This document shows positions 52,251-61,773 of a stretch of 64,000 nt of DNA, piece by piece. Each line of letters starts with the position of its first letter. Position 1 is the stretch's first letter. This stretch comes from CALKZN01 sp050633785. GTDB taxonomy: Bacteria > Pseudomonadota > Gammaproteobacteria > Arenicellales > Arenicellaceae. The notes under the pieces were generated by a model. That model saw only the letters and a program-made list of their open reading frames with translations. It was not told the origin of the DNA and did not search any database. The position numbers and the translations under genes were made by a program. The stretch is taken from positions 1 to 64,000 of the forward strand of contig JBOEHE010000044.1 of assembly GCA_050633785.1 (NCBI GenBank), in the 5' to 3' direction.

Positions 52251-54290
52251 ATGCTGAGACCAATCACCGTGTTTGACTGTTTGTTGTTTAAGAAAAAAAA
52301 TACATTAATTTTTCATTGTCTGTGTGTTTTGGTAATGGGCCAGGCATGGGCTGGTGACTTTCCCAAATCGGCTGACCCTATTTCTTTAAAGGTTAAAAAT
52401 CAGGATATTAAACTGTTTTTACAAAATCTATTTTCCTTAGCTGACAAGCCAGTCAGCATAGCTGATGATATTGAAGGCTCTGTCAATCGAACTTTTGTTG
52501 ACCAACCGTTAGACGTGGTCTTTGGCAAAGTCAGTAAATCTCATGCCTTGATTGCCTATTATGATGGTATCAAAGTCTATGTGTATAACAAGAACGCCAT
52601 TGAGCGAAGAGTTCTTCCCATTGCTCATAGAGTTGGGCAGAAGGTGGTGCGAAATGCTAAAGAACTGGGTCTGGTTGATAGAAATAACTCGCTTAAATTA
52701 ATTGGCAGTGGAAGTTTGGTTGTCACTGGAGTAGATCGCTTTTTTGACCAGGTAAATGAACTTATTCAAGCCAGCCAAAAACAACCTCCAGTCCTTGCTT
52801 CCACAAGAAGTATGCCGATTGTTGCAAGCGAACAGGTTGTTGCAAATGGCTTTGAGGTGTTTTATCTGAAGTATGCTTGGGCCGACGACGTAACCTTGTA
52901 TTCAGGAGAGCGAGAAGTCATTATTCCAGGTGTTGCCACTACGTTAAAGCAACTATTAGGGATTTTTCCTCAAACGCATTCAGGTCCGAGGGTAATACCA
53001 AAACAAACTGCAGTCGTACCCGGTTTAAAAGGTCAAGGCTTGGTTGCTGAAGGGGCACAGGAAAAACCGACAGTTCAGGCAGCACAGATGGTTCATCACC
53101 AAGGAGTTAGTATTGCGGCCGATTCCCGCTTAAATGCAGTTATTGTCCGAGACGCTGTAACCAACCTTCCTCAGTACCAGAGTCTGATTGATGCGCTGGA
53201 TATCAGGCCTGAAATGGTTGAAATAGAAGCAACGATCATCGATGTTAATGTGGATCGTATGCGTGATTTGGGGGTTGACTGGAGTGGTTCGAGGGGGGCG
53301 ACAGACAATAGTTCTGGAACTCAATTGGAAGCAGGTTTTTCCTCCATACTGGGTGGTTTTGCAGCTTATATGACAGGTGATCGAAATCGCTTTATCGGCC
53401 AGCTTAGTGCGCTGGAAAAACAAGGTGCCTTAAATGTGGTTTCCAGTCCACATATTTTGACTCTGTCAAATGTCGAGGCAGTCTTCGATACCAACTCAAC
53501 ATTCTATGTTCGCCTGGAGGGCCAGGAAGAGGTCGACCTTTTTAATATATCTGCAGGTACATCCTTGCGAGTCACTCCCCATGTCTTTAATGATGAGGGT
53601 GAGACGCAAATCAAGTTGATGGTTGCCATCGAAGATGGTCGGCGCAATGAAGAGCGGGTTGATGACATCCCGATCGTTACCCGTTCCACTATCAGCACCC
53701 AAGCCTTAATTGGTCCTGATGAAAGTATGCTGATAGGAGGGCTAGCGCAAGAGTCGTATACTCAAGATAACAAACAGGTGCCAGGTGTAAATCGTGTCCC
53801 CTTACTGGGTAATTTGTTCAAGTCTAAAAGCAATGGAAGGGAAAGGGTGGAGCGCATGTTTCTTCTTTCACCTCGCTTAACCAGTCAATATCAGTATGCC
53901 CAGGGCCGTTTGCGATCAGTCAGAGATAGCCAGTGGCAACAAATTGCGGAAGGGGAGTATCAGGACTTGAAAAAAACGGGTAAGCACTCTCAGAACAAGC
54001 CACGCAAGCCACCAATATCATTGGATAATATTGACCCCATTGAAGAATTTGCGGCCAGCTATCCGACGGTAGCGTTTCTTGCTGGCACTCAAGGTCAATG
54101 TAGTGTCAGGTTTAGTATTGATATTCAGGGTAAACCTAAAGATATAGAGGTGGTTGAATGCAGTGATTCGATCTTTATTGAGTCTTCCAAAACTGCTGTG
54201 GCGAAATTTAAGTATTCACCACAAACTCAAGGTGACAAATCGATAGAGATAGCACAACAAATCAAGACCTTTGTGTATGAAATTCATTAA
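52251..54290 (+). CDS. sctC: T3SS outer-membrane secretin SctC with TonB-C-like tail
   Basis: A 679-aa secretin, the outer-membrane ring of the injectisome. Signal peptide cleavage is near AWA (residue 34). N0/N1/N3 modules fill about residues 40-320 (ISLKVKNQDIKLFLQNLFSL, RLNAVIVRD). The secretin core follows (EIEATIIDVNVDRMRDLGVD, SPHILTLSNVEAVF, IGGLAQESYTQDNKQVPGVN). Unusually, residues about 605-679 add a domain resembling TonB C-terminal modules (CSVRFSIDIQGKPKDIEVVE then SSKTAVAKFKYSPQ). It lies 20 kb from the export core. The ribosome site is poor; an internal start is possible. Confidence 0.92.
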   Translation: MLRPITVFDCLLFKKKNTLIFHCLCVLVMGQAWAGDFPKSADPISLKVKNQDIKLFLQNLFSLADKPVSIADDIEGSVNRTFVDQPLDVVFGKVSKSHALIAYYDGIKVYVYNKNAIERRVLPIAHRVGQKVVRNAKELGLVDRNNSLKLIGSGSLVVTGVDRFFDQVNELIQASQKQPPVLASTRSMPIVASEQVVANGFEVFYLKYAWADDVTLYSGEREVIIPGVATTLKQLLGIFPQTHSGPRVIPKQTAVVPGLKGQGLVAEGAQEKPTVQAAQMVHHQGVSIAADSRLNAVIVRDAVTNLPQYQSLIDALDIRPEMVEIEATIIDVNVDRMRDLGVDWSGSRGATDNSSGTQLEAGFSSILGGFAAYMTGDRNRFIGQLSALEKQGALNVVSSPHILTLSNVEAVFDTNSTFYVRLEGQEEVDLFNISAGTSLRVTPHVFNDEGETQIKLMVAIEDGRRNEERVDDIPIVTRSTISTQALIGPDESMLIGGLAQESYTQDNKQVPGVNRVPLLGNLFKSKSNGRERVERMFLLSPRLTSQYQYAQGRLRSVRDSQWQQIAEGEYQDLKKTGKHSQNKPRKPPISLDNIDPIEEFAASYPTVAFLAGTQGQCSVRFSIDIQGKPKDIEVVECSDSIFIESSKTAVAKFKYSPQTQGDKSIEIAQQIKTFVYEIH

Positions 54291-54762
54291 ATAAGATGCA
54301 TTGTCTATAGTGCAGCAGAGTGGTGGTACAGCGAAATGACGTTATGAATTTGAAAATGGCTATTGCTTTTCTTAGTGTCAACAGACCCTAGTTTAAAAAT
54401 CATCCCAAAGTAGTATATGGTTTTATGGAGTTTGTTGTTATGGTTAATCAGTTATTAGCTGGTAGAAAATATCCTGGGTTATGCGGTAAAGTAAAATGCT
54501 ATCGGTATTTAATTTGGCTTTTATGGCTTGTTGGCAGACAGTCATATTCAGGTTGAGAACTTAAGTGACGTGTGTTGAAAATGAATAGGAAGCTGGTCAT
54601 CTGGTTTGTAAACAATACCGTGCTGCAATTAATAGAAAGTAATAGTGATAATGTAAATTTATAGGGTCCAGGCAGCATCGACCGCAAGCGGTAACCCACA
54701 CTGGTGAATTGTGATAAGAGTGATTTCGCTTAACAATTGACGACATCGAATAGGTAAATATC
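54291..54762. other. Interval after sctC
   Basis: 472 bases with no convincing ORF. A small palindrome ACCGCAAGCGGT at 54681-54692 lies about 70 bases upstream of the next small gene. No terminator with a T run was identified. Confidence 0.4.
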
Positions 54763-55017
54763 ATGACAATTGATTCCATCAACGGCCAGCGGCCTCTTTT
54801 GATTAGTACAGCTTCTTCAGAGCAGGTCGTTAGCACCACTCAGCAACAGACTTTTCAGCAACAATTAAACGCAATGCAACCGCAGCAACTGCTTGATCAG
54901 GCGAGTCAGGCATTGGTTGATGGTGAATCGAAAAGAGCAGCTCGATATTTGGGCGAGGCGGCGCAGAAAATTGGTGGTGCACAAGTGACTGTCAGTTCTG
55001 CCAGTGATTATCGATAA
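54763..55017 (+). CDS. Small Gln-rich protein downstream of secretin
   Basis: An 84-aa soluble protein; family not recognised. The first 35 residues are Ser/Thr/Gln-rich, then QPQQLLDQASQALVDGESKR and AARYLGEAAQKI form a helical-repeat-like pair. It is the only gene following sctC and is similar in size to needle subunits or small T3SS chaperones. Either role is a guess from position. Confidence 0.5.
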   Translation: MTIDSINGQRPLLISTASSEQVVSTTQQQTFQQQLNAMQPQQLLDQASQALVDGESKRAARYLGEAAQKIGGAQVTVSSASDYR

Positions 55018-55607
55018 AATATTCTTTATTAAAAACATTGCCTTATTGCGGAGTGTTGAAGTTTATGAAGGGGTATTACTTAGGAATATTGAGCTTGACT
55101 AATTTAATGATCATCGGTTGAGCTCAATTTGTGAATTTTAGTATTGAAATATGCCGAGAATAGTCTGATCAATGGTGATAGTACTCAATATACTGAAGCT
55201 TACTTGTCTGAAGCCGACAGTCGCAATATGTAGTTTGGATAATATGATAAATTTGACATGTTCTTGTACATATACACCTTTAATTGTATCAACTCCTGTT
55301 TTAACTCATATCTGATGGATTGTACTTCTAGAGTCCTGTTCCAGGTTTTTTATCCCCCAAACGATGACGGTGCTTGGTGTTGTGATAATACATGGTTTAT
55401 TTCTCTCTGTTTAATTAGGTATTGAGCTTTACAAGGGTGTGGTTTAATCATTGGTTTTATAGTTTATGTTCGTACATATCATCGATTACCGGTTTAGTAT
55501 GTATAACAAGGTTGTTTATGGAAAGTAATACAATTTGAAGTAGGTTGGATAAGATCACAAATATACAAAATGCTTCTTTCAGACCCTAACTGGAAAAACT
55601 AATAAAC
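55018..55607. other. Non-coding interval upstream of the AraC-type gene
   Basis: 590 AT-rich bases without a convincing gene on either strand. No hairpin, tRNA or repeat could be supported. The promoter of the AraC-type gene should lie at the right end. Confidence 0.4.
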
Positions 55608-56726
55608 ATGTTCATTAAGATTTCTTTGATTTTTGGTTGTAGTGTCATAGTCATATTAATACTAGGGCAGTTGTTCATCAGCAATAAAAGATCATCTAAT
55701 TTTGTTTTGATCTTATTGCTATTCGCTTGTGGTTTTTGGTCTGTTCATGGAACTGTATATGTGATGGGTGTAGGCGATTGGTTTCCTCATTTTAATAAAA
55801 CGAGCATGCCTTTTATCGCGCTCACTGGACCTATGCTCTATCTCTATAATCGATGTTTATTTGATCATTACTACATAAACAAGCGCACACTAGTCCACAT
55901 AGCCCCATTTGTTTTATGTTTTTTGCTGGCGGTTCCTTTTTATTTTGAGGATGCAGCGTTCAAAATTGATTACAAGGAGACATACCTTTTTAATTGGTCC
56001 ACAGTTTTGGTCTATATAGGGACAAGAGTTTCAGAGGTAAGTGCGATCAGTTACATTGTTATGACTCTAATCCTTTTAAATCGAATTGAATTAAATAATA
56101 CAGTATCTTCAGATGTGAAAAGCATGCGTCAGCTTATGCAGAAAATTGCATTATTCTGCTTGCTCGCAGCCATTTGTCGCTCTATTGGGGCAATTTTAGA
56201 TAAACCTCTTTTCAGTGCGGCAATTCCTTGTTTGATAATATTAAGCGGGGTAGTGGCAATTTATATCAGCAGCCAACGAAACCCTAAAATTCTTGCTCTT
56301 CATTTTCAAGCGTGTAATGCTGCGAAAATCAATCGAAAAGTGGATTCGACGTTGCTTAAGGAATATAAACAGAAAATTATCAAGCAGAAACTATTTTTAG
56401 ACTCAGACTTAACTATTTCCAAATTAGCCAAAAAATTATACGTGCAGCCCCATGTATTGTCAGAATTGATCAACGCAACTACAGATAGAAATTTCAAATG
56501 TTTCATTAACTCTTTAAGAGTGCAATACGCCAAACAAATCTTATTAAAATATCCTCAAAAAAAAATCCTCGATGTGGCATACGGTTCTGGCTTTAATAGT
56601 AAGTCAGTGTTTTATAATCATTTTACTCAAATGGTAGGCTTAACACCTACTCAATTTAGAAAAGAGCAAGAGTCTAATCCAGCCATTGATCCCAGTATCA
56701 GTTTTTCTGGGTTATCCGTTCTATAA
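55608..56726 (+). CDS. Membrane-anchored AraC-family regulator
   Basis: A 372-aa protein. Residues 1-230 hold about seven hydrophobic segments (for example IFGCSVIVILILGQLFI, TLVHIAPFVLCFLLAVPFYF). Residues 255-360 form an AraC/XylS DNA-binding domain with two helix-turn-helices (LTISKLAKKLYVQPHVLSEL; KILDVAYGSGFNSKSVFYNH) and the typical F-T-Q-M-V-G-L-T-P-T-Q-F-R end. Such 7TM-AraC proteins sense an extracellular or membrane signal directly. Its location beside sctC makes it a candidate T3SS regulator; this is inference. Confidence 0.88.
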   Translation: MFIKISLIFGCSVIVILILGQLFISNKRSSNFVLILLLFACGFWSVHGTVYVMGVGDWFPHFNKTSMPFIALTGPMLYLYNRCLFDHYYINKRTLVHIAPFVLCFLLAVPFYFEDAAFKIDYKETYLFNWSTVLVYIGTRVSEVSAISYIVMTLILLNRIELNNTVSSDVKSMRQLMQKIALFCLLAAICRSIGAILDKPLFSAAIPCLIILSGVVAIYISSQRNPKILALHFQACNAAKINRKVDSTLLKEYKQKIIKQKLFLDSDLTISKLAKKLYVQPHVLSELINATTDRNFKCFINSLRVQYAKQILLKYPQKKILDVAYGSGFNSKSVFYNHFTQMVGLTPTQFRKEQESNPAIDPSISFSGLSVL

Positions 56727-56917
56727 CTGCAATACTGAGTCATAAGTTTATTTGCTATTATTTTCAGTAATATTTTGAGTTGCAAATTGATTCCTTAGTC
56801 ATAAAGAAGCAGTAATTGTAAGACGTTGTAACGATAGCGGCATCAAAAGGAAACAGTATTGTGGGAGTGCAATCCTTTGCTTTGGTTGTTACTCTACGTT
56901 TAAAACCAATACGTTCT

Positions 56918-57442
56918 TTAAATTGCTCCAGTAGCTAACATGGCTGCCTGTGTACGGTTATTAACGCCCAAGCCGCGAAATATAGCCATACAATGAATCT
57001 TAACTGTACCTTCGGACATATGGAGTTTATCGGCAATTTGTTTGTTTGAATGGCCTCGGGAAATAAGGTCTAATACTTGCTGCTGCCTTCTGGTTAATGC
57101 TGAAATCAGAGTGTCGGCTGTTGGTGATGGTTTTTCTTGGGTGCCACAGAGCATATGGCATAGCTTTTCTAATGTCTGAGTATTACATTGATTATTAAAG
57201 AGGGCTATTACCTGTAGCTCTGGGTAACTTTCTCCTAATTGGCTCAGTCTCGCCATAATTTCCTGTCCTTGTTGGTCAGCAGCAACCATTAAAATGGGTA
57301 CTCGACCTTTTGATAGTTTTTCAACGACCTCGTCAAAGCGACAGCTCTCCCAGAGCTCATAGCAATCGTTAATTGCCCTCGATTGCCGAGGAAAATGGTT
57401 TCCGTCTTGTTGGGCATGCCATGCAATGATGGTGTTTTTCAT
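56918..57442 (-). CDS. LuxR-type DNA-binding regulator with degenerate receiver
   Basis: A 174-aa protein. Residues 113-170 form a LuxR/NarL helix-turn-helix: LTRRQQQVLDLISRGHSNKQ then IADKLHMSEGTVKIH. The N-terminal 100 residues have the alternating pattern of a receiver domain (VPILMVAAD, LQVIALFNNQ), but the acidic pocket and a clear phospho-acceptor Asp are not evident. It may therefore be controlled without phosphorylation. It faces away from aspA across a 515-base gap. Confidence 0.85.
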   Translation of the reverse strand: MKNTIIAWHAQQDGNHFPRQSRAINDCYELWESCRFDEVVEKLSKGRVPILMVAADQQGQEIMARLSQLGESYPELQVIALFNNQCNTQTLEKLCHMLCGTQEKPSPTADTLISALTRRQQQVLDLISRGHSNKQIADKLHMSEGTVKIHCMAIFRGLGVNNRTQAAMLATGAI

Positions 57443-57957
57443 TAAAGCGAATCATCTTTATAGTCAAATAAAAGTCATTTACGCTTTGATTAAGTCAGAT
57501 TCTTTCACAAGAAGTGATAATGGATGATTTGATCAAAGGTTTCTTATAGAACTTAGATGGACAATCTTATGCTATGAATGTTCTAAAAACATCTCATGAG
57601 TATTAGAGGTTTCTTTACGATGCAGATCTCTGTTAAAGGAGAAGGCGCATTTCCTGAATGGGAATACCTGAATAACGGTCAAAAAGCTGTGTATTTTTCA
57701 ATCGCTTATGTGCGCAGTGTTAAGGTTCAATGACATTTCTGCATAAGCTCATAAATCCGATTTACCTGTCACAATTTACCTTTTATGCTTCGCTTTGAGT
57801 GCATTTGGGCGAGATAGCTATTTATTGGCGGGTTTGGTCGAAGGGCACTGAAATAATTGGGTGGTGCTGAGTCTATCAGTAATTACCGTTTGAAGAGATG
57901 TGTTGAATTAATCGACATTGAACATTGACTATTAATGTGTGTATTTAAGAAAAGAAA
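57443..57957. other. Divergent interval between LuxR-type gene and aspA
   Basis: 515 bases. A 37-codon ORF at 57620-57733 (begins MQISVKGEGAFPEW) has GAGG upstream and might encode a small protein, but no relative is known to me. The aspA promoter should lie in the right third; no site was defined. Confidence 0.35.
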
Positions 57958-59340
57958 ATGAATATCAAAGAAAAATGGGCTGGTTGGACGGTACATGAAA
58001 CCGCAATGTATGGTGACCAAACTGAACGTGCCTTACGCAATTTCCCGATCACTGGTGTTGCGATAAGTCACTTTCCAGAGTTGGTTAACAGCTTGGCAAT
58101 GGTCAAAAAAGCCTGTGCTTTAACTAACCGAGACTTAGGTTCGTTAACAGAGGAGAAATGTGATGCGATCGTAATCGCTTGTAACGAAATTATGCAGGGA
58201 CTGCATCATGAGCACTTTGTGGTGGATATGATTCAAGGCGGGGCTGGCACTTCCACCAATATGAATGCGAACGAAGTGATTGCTAATCTGGCTTTGATTA
58301 ATATGGGGCACAAAAAGGGTGAATATCAATATTTGCACCCGAATGATGATGTTAATGCATCGCAATCCACCAATGATGTTTATCCAACTGCGTTGCGTTT
58401 GGCGGTGATGCAACAAGTACCACATTTGTTGGAAACACAATCAGAGTTAATCAATGCCTTCTTTGATCGGGCGCAGGCATTTGAAGGTGTTTTGAAAGTA
58501 GGGCGCACGCAGTTGCAGGATGCAGTGCCTATTACCGTGACATCTGAATTTGCTTCATTCGCCAATACCATGGCGGAGGATATTTCTCGGGTGAAAGAAG
58601 TGGCTGAATTATTATGTGAGGTTAATCTTGGTGGAACCGCAGTAGGAACAGGCATTAACACCCCAAAAGGCTATGCACCTAAAGTGGTTGGTTATCTGAA
58701 AGAAATTTCCGGTTACCCTCTGGTTGGTGCTAAAGATCTCATTGAGGCGTCGTCAGATCTGGGTGGTTTCGTGACTTTTTCCAGCGTTCTGAAAAGAATT
58801 GCGGTCAAGACATCAAAAATATGTAATGATTTGCGTCTGCTCTCCAGTGGACCCCGAGCCGGTATTGGGGAAATTATTCTTCCAACCGTTCAAGCAGGCT
58901 CTTCAATTATGCCGGGTAAAGTGAATCCGGTAATTCCTGAAGTGGTCAATCAGGTAGCATATCAGGTAATTGGCAGTGATTTGACGGTGACAATGGCAGC
59001 AGAGTCTGGCCAATTGCAGCTCAACGCCATGGAACCGGTTATCATTTATAACGTGATGAACTCCATGCGGATTTTAACCAACGCCATGCATGTATTGACA
59101 CACCGCTGTGTCAATGGGATTGAATTGGATTTGGAGCGCTGCAATGCGTTGTTAGAAAATAGTCTGGTGTCAGTGACTGCTCTGGTCCCGGTCATTGGCT
59201 ATGAACGAGCTACACAAATCGCCAAACAAGCTTTAAGCAGTCGACGTACTGTTCGAGAGGTTGTTCTGGAGCAAAATATCCTGACCAATGAACAGATGGA
59301 CGATATTTTTCAGGCGGATAACCTTTTAGGGAAAAAATAA
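57958..59340 (+). CDS. aspA: Aspartate ammonia-lyase (aspartase)
   Basis: A 460-aa fumarase/aspartase-family lyase that converts L-aspartate to fumarate and ammonia. The catalytic loop GSSIMPGKVNPVIPEVVNQV (about residues 315-334) is present. So are GGAGTSTNMNANEVIAN, HPNDDVNASQSTNDVYPTAL and the VGRTQLQDAVPITVTSEF region; these favour aspartase over fumarase C. With the aspartate-type racemase and importers at 12.5-18.6 kb it suggests acidic amino acids as a carbon or nitrogen source. AAGAAAAG precedes the start. Confidence 0.93.
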   Translation: MNIKEKWAGWTVHETAMYGDQTERALRNFPITGVAISHFPELVNSLAMVKKACALTNRDLGSLTEEKCDAIVIACNEIMQGLHHEHFVVDMIQGGAGTSTNMNANEVIANLALINMGHKKGEYQYLHPNDDVNASQSTNDVYPTALRLAVMQQVPHLLETQSELINAFFDRAQAFEGVLKVGRTQLQDAVPITVTSEFASFANTMAEDISRVKEVAELLCEVNLGGTAVGTGINTPKGYAPKVVGYLKEISGYPLVGAKDLIEASSDLGGFVTFSSVLKRIAVKTSKICNDLRLLSSGPRAGIGEIILPTVQAGSSIMPGKVNPVIPEVVNQVAYQVIGSDLTVTMAAESGQLQLNAMEPVIIYNVMNSMRILTNAMHVLTHRCVNGIELDLERCNALLENSLVSVTALVPVIGYERATQIAKQALSSRRTVREVVLEQNILTNEQMDDIFQADNLLGKK

Positions 59341-59367
59341 GCAGATACTTCAATTGTTAGTATAAAA

Positions 59368-59408
59368 GATGGCGCATCCTTGATGCGAAAGCATTATAAT
59401 GCGCCATC
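59368..59408 (+). terminator. Nested hairpin after aspA
   Basis: GATGGCGCAT (59368-59377) pairs perfectly with ATGCGCCATC (59399-59408). Inside the loop, ATGC-GAAA-GCAT forms a second small stem with a GNRA-type tetraloop. It is followed by an A/T-rich stretch but not a clean T run, so it is a terminator or mRNA 3'-end protector. It sits between aspA and the metallophosphoesterase gene. Confidence 0.6.
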
Positions 59409-59440
59409 AATTATTACTAAAAGTTTTGTTATAGCTATCC

Positions 59441-60655
59441 ATGAGCAGTCGCCGTCATTTTCTAAAAAGAGCAAGTTTAATCGGTCTGACAGGTTTTGTT
59501 GGATACAGTGTTTACAGAGGCTTTCGCTATCCACCTCTGATGTTTGTATTGGATGAATATCCCTATCGCAGTGAACTGGACGGGTTGAATGTTAATTTGC
59601 AGGATGCGATGTATCTCAAGCCAGCTAACACAGGGGCGTTGCGTATGCGGGCAACGGCTCCTGAACCTAAAGTGTTTCTACGTTCGGCAGACGCGCGAAC
59701 TGTCTTGCTATCGGTTAATAATGTTCATCCCAAAGCCAGTGTTCTTGTTGAGGGTGGAGAGATTGCTGATCACAGTATTGAAAAAACCAATCACTTTATC
59801 CAAGTAAAAATTCCTAAAGAAAATACGGTTAAACTGAGCTGGCAGTTTCCTGATCCAGAACAATACCGGTTTGCGGTAATTGGTGATACTGGTGGTGGCA
59901 CCGAGTTGCAATGGTGTCTGGAACGTTCAGCACAGTTACAGGCTGATTTTATGCTGCATCTGGGAGATTTTGTTTATGTCGATGGTGATTATCAAAAGGC
60001 TGTTGAGAACTTTCAGGACTCTGAAATCCCATGTTATGTGACCATAGGGAATCACGATTTTCATAATAACGGCAAAATTTACCATACGTTCCTGGAAGAA
60101 ATAGGGGTGTTTAATAATATCTTTCAATTAGGTGATGTGCAGTTTTTGAATATGGATTCAGCCAATGATTTTTTCCCACCTTGGGCTGGTCAGCGAGGTG
60201 CCTTGATCCAGAAATTGATTGAACGTCGTGAATCAGGCCAGAGCACTGCAACAGAAACAGTAGCCTTTACCCATAGACCGTTGGCGGATTTTCGGATAGG
60301 TGAGGACCATGATATTAATGGTGTCCATGAAGCACAATGGCTGACCGAGAAACTGTTTCAAGCTGGAGTAGGGCATTTCTTTGCGGGCCATGTGCATGAT
60401 AATCACAGTATGGACTATCGAGGAATTCAACAGGTCATTGCCGGTCAGGGCTTGGGGCATAAAGACTTGCTGGCAGGTAAGCAGATTTCTGAAATATTGT
60501 TGGTTGATGCCGTCAAGGGACAAGAATTACATTATGACTGGCAGCAACTGGCAATGCCATGGGATCATCACTGCAGCACGGTTTATCAACATTACAAAGA
60601 GAAAGATACCATGCTGGAAAGGTTGAGAGAAATAGAAAAACTGTGCTCAGCTTAA
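59441..60655 (+). CDS. Exported metallophosphoesterase
   Basis: A 404-aa calcineurin-like phosphoesterase. The N-terminus MSSRRHFLKRASLIGLTGFV is a Tat-type signal (RR-x-F-L-K). Metal-binding motifs appear in order: GDTGG, LHLGDFVYVDGD, IGNHDFH, THRP and GHVHDNH. It probably hydrolyses phosphomonoesters or diesters in the periplasm; the substrate is unknown. Its last 9 bases overlap the convergent TerB-like gene. Confidence 0.88.
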   Translation: MSSRRHFLKRASLIGLTGFVGYSVYRGFRYPPLMFVLDEYPYRSELDGLNVNLQDAMYLKPANTGALRMRATAPEPKVFLRSADARTVLLSVNNVHPKASVLVEGGEIADHSIEKTNHFIQVKIPKENTVKLSWQFPDPEQYRFAVIGDTGGGTELQWCLERSAQLQADFMLHLGDFVYVDGDYQKAVENFQDSEIPCYVTIGNHDFHNNGKIYHTFLEEIGVFNNIFQLGDVQFLNMDSANDFFPPWAGQRGALIQKLIERRESGQSTATETVAFTHRPLADFRIGEDHDINGVHEAQWLTEKLFQAGVGHFFAGHVHDNHSMDYRGIQQVIAGQGLGHKDLLAGKQISEILLVDAVKGQELHYDWQQLAMPWDHHCSTVYQHYKEKDTMLERLREIEKLCSA

Positions 60656-61096
60656 GGAACTTTTAGCGGCTTCTCGAGCTTGAATGATCTGTCGGTCTGT
60701 CAAATAGAGCAAACCTGCTATTTTTCGAATAAGGTGTCGCTCATTGCCATCGACATGTTCATCGACCATTGCCACCTCCCAAAGCATGGTCAATAGTTCT
60801 ACACGCTGCTCATTGTCATAGTGTTCACAAATCTGGCGTGTGAAACCCTGCAGGCTGACTGCTTCATCAGATTCTTTTCTGGCTCGTTCAAACAGGCGGT
60901 CTACATCATTGGCACCTATAGCAAACTGAGATTGTAGTAACTGGGTGACATGATCGACTTCGCGTTGATCGACAACGTCATCTGCTGCCAGAACTTCAAT
61001 CATCAGCACTGCTGCTGATAATTTTAATGGATCGGTCTGTTCTAGATCGGCATCGATATCAATTGATGAAAAAAAAGTCTTTAACGCGTTTAACAT
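60647..61096 (-). CDS. TerB-like helical protein
   Basis: A 149-aa acidic, all-helical protein of the TerB/TerB-like superfamily, proteins linked to tellurite resistance and to metal or stress-sensing membrane complexes. Features are LMIEVLAADDVVDQREVDHV and WEVAMVDEHVDGNERHLIRK, which hold the conserved acidic metal-binding positions. No other ter genes are nearby. Convergent overlap of 9 bases with the preceding gene. Confidence 0.85.
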   Translation of the reverse strand: MLNALKTFFSSIDIDADLEQTDPLKLSAAVLMIEVLAADDVVDQREVDHVTQLLQSQFAIGANDVDRLFERARKESDEAVSLQGFTRQICEHYDNEQRVELLTMLWEVAMVDEHVDGNERHLIRKIAGLLYLTDRQIIQAREAAKSSLS

Positions 61097-61180
61097 AAAA
61101 TTTACGGATGGTGGTTAAGGGTCTATCTGAAAAACAATCTGTACTGTATTTGCCGCTTATTATAATAGTCTATATAGTGC

Positions 61181-61639
61181 ATGTTCATAAAACTTAATAG
61201 TGAAAATGTGACTCTGCAGACTATAAGCATACACAAAATTTCTGCCGAACAGACCTTACCAATACGTCATCAAGTTTTATGGCCAGATAAATCCATTGAC
61301 TATTGCCGGGTTGATGATGATTGTGGTGCAGATCATTATGGGGCTTTTGCTGATGAACGACTGGTGTGTGTTGCTTCTGTTTTTTATGAAAACAAAACAG
61401 CGCGCCTGCGTAAGTTTGCAACATTGCCTGAATATCAAGGCTTGGGAATCGGCACACAAGTTTTGAATACTATTTTATCTGATTTGCAGCAAGAATCTCC
61501 TTCCGTTTATACCACTTTCTGGTGTGATGCACGTGAATCTGCACAAGGTTTTTATCAGCGATTTGGTTTACAGACTCAAGGAGAGCGTTTTTATAAATCT
61601 ACAGAACCGTATTTTAAAATGGCATTGATATTGGGCTGA
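61181..61639 (+). CDS. GNAT-family N-acetyltransferase
   Basis: A 152-aa GNAT acetyltransferase. The acetyl-CoA binding motif is RKFATLPEYQGLGIGTQVLN (about residues 77-96), and the C-terminal WCDARESAQGFYQRFGL is typical. The substrate is unknown; the short N-terminal IRHQVLWPDKSI resembles the ElaA/YjcF group. Confidence 0.85.
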   Translation: MFIKLNSENVTLQTISIHKISAEQTLPIRHQVLWPDKSIDYCRVDDDCGADHYGAFADERLVCVASVFYENKTARLRKFATLPEYQGLGIGTQVLNTILSDLQQESPSVYTTFWCDARESAQGFYQRFGLQTQGERFYKSTEPYFKMALILG

Positions 61640-61773
61640 AGTCAGGTCTTTGAGTGTCTGTTTTAGCTATAATTGGCGAACTTAGGTGAAATAATTGTCA
61701 TAAATTGACGCTTGTATAATCTATAGTTTGCTACTATCTATTTACTTGAATTGAATGATTGTTTGAGGCTGTT

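Noticed and set aside
57620..57733. 37-codon ORF upstream of aspA
   Set aside because: A GAGG site is present, but the ORF is too short and has no recognisable relative, so it is not listed as a gene.
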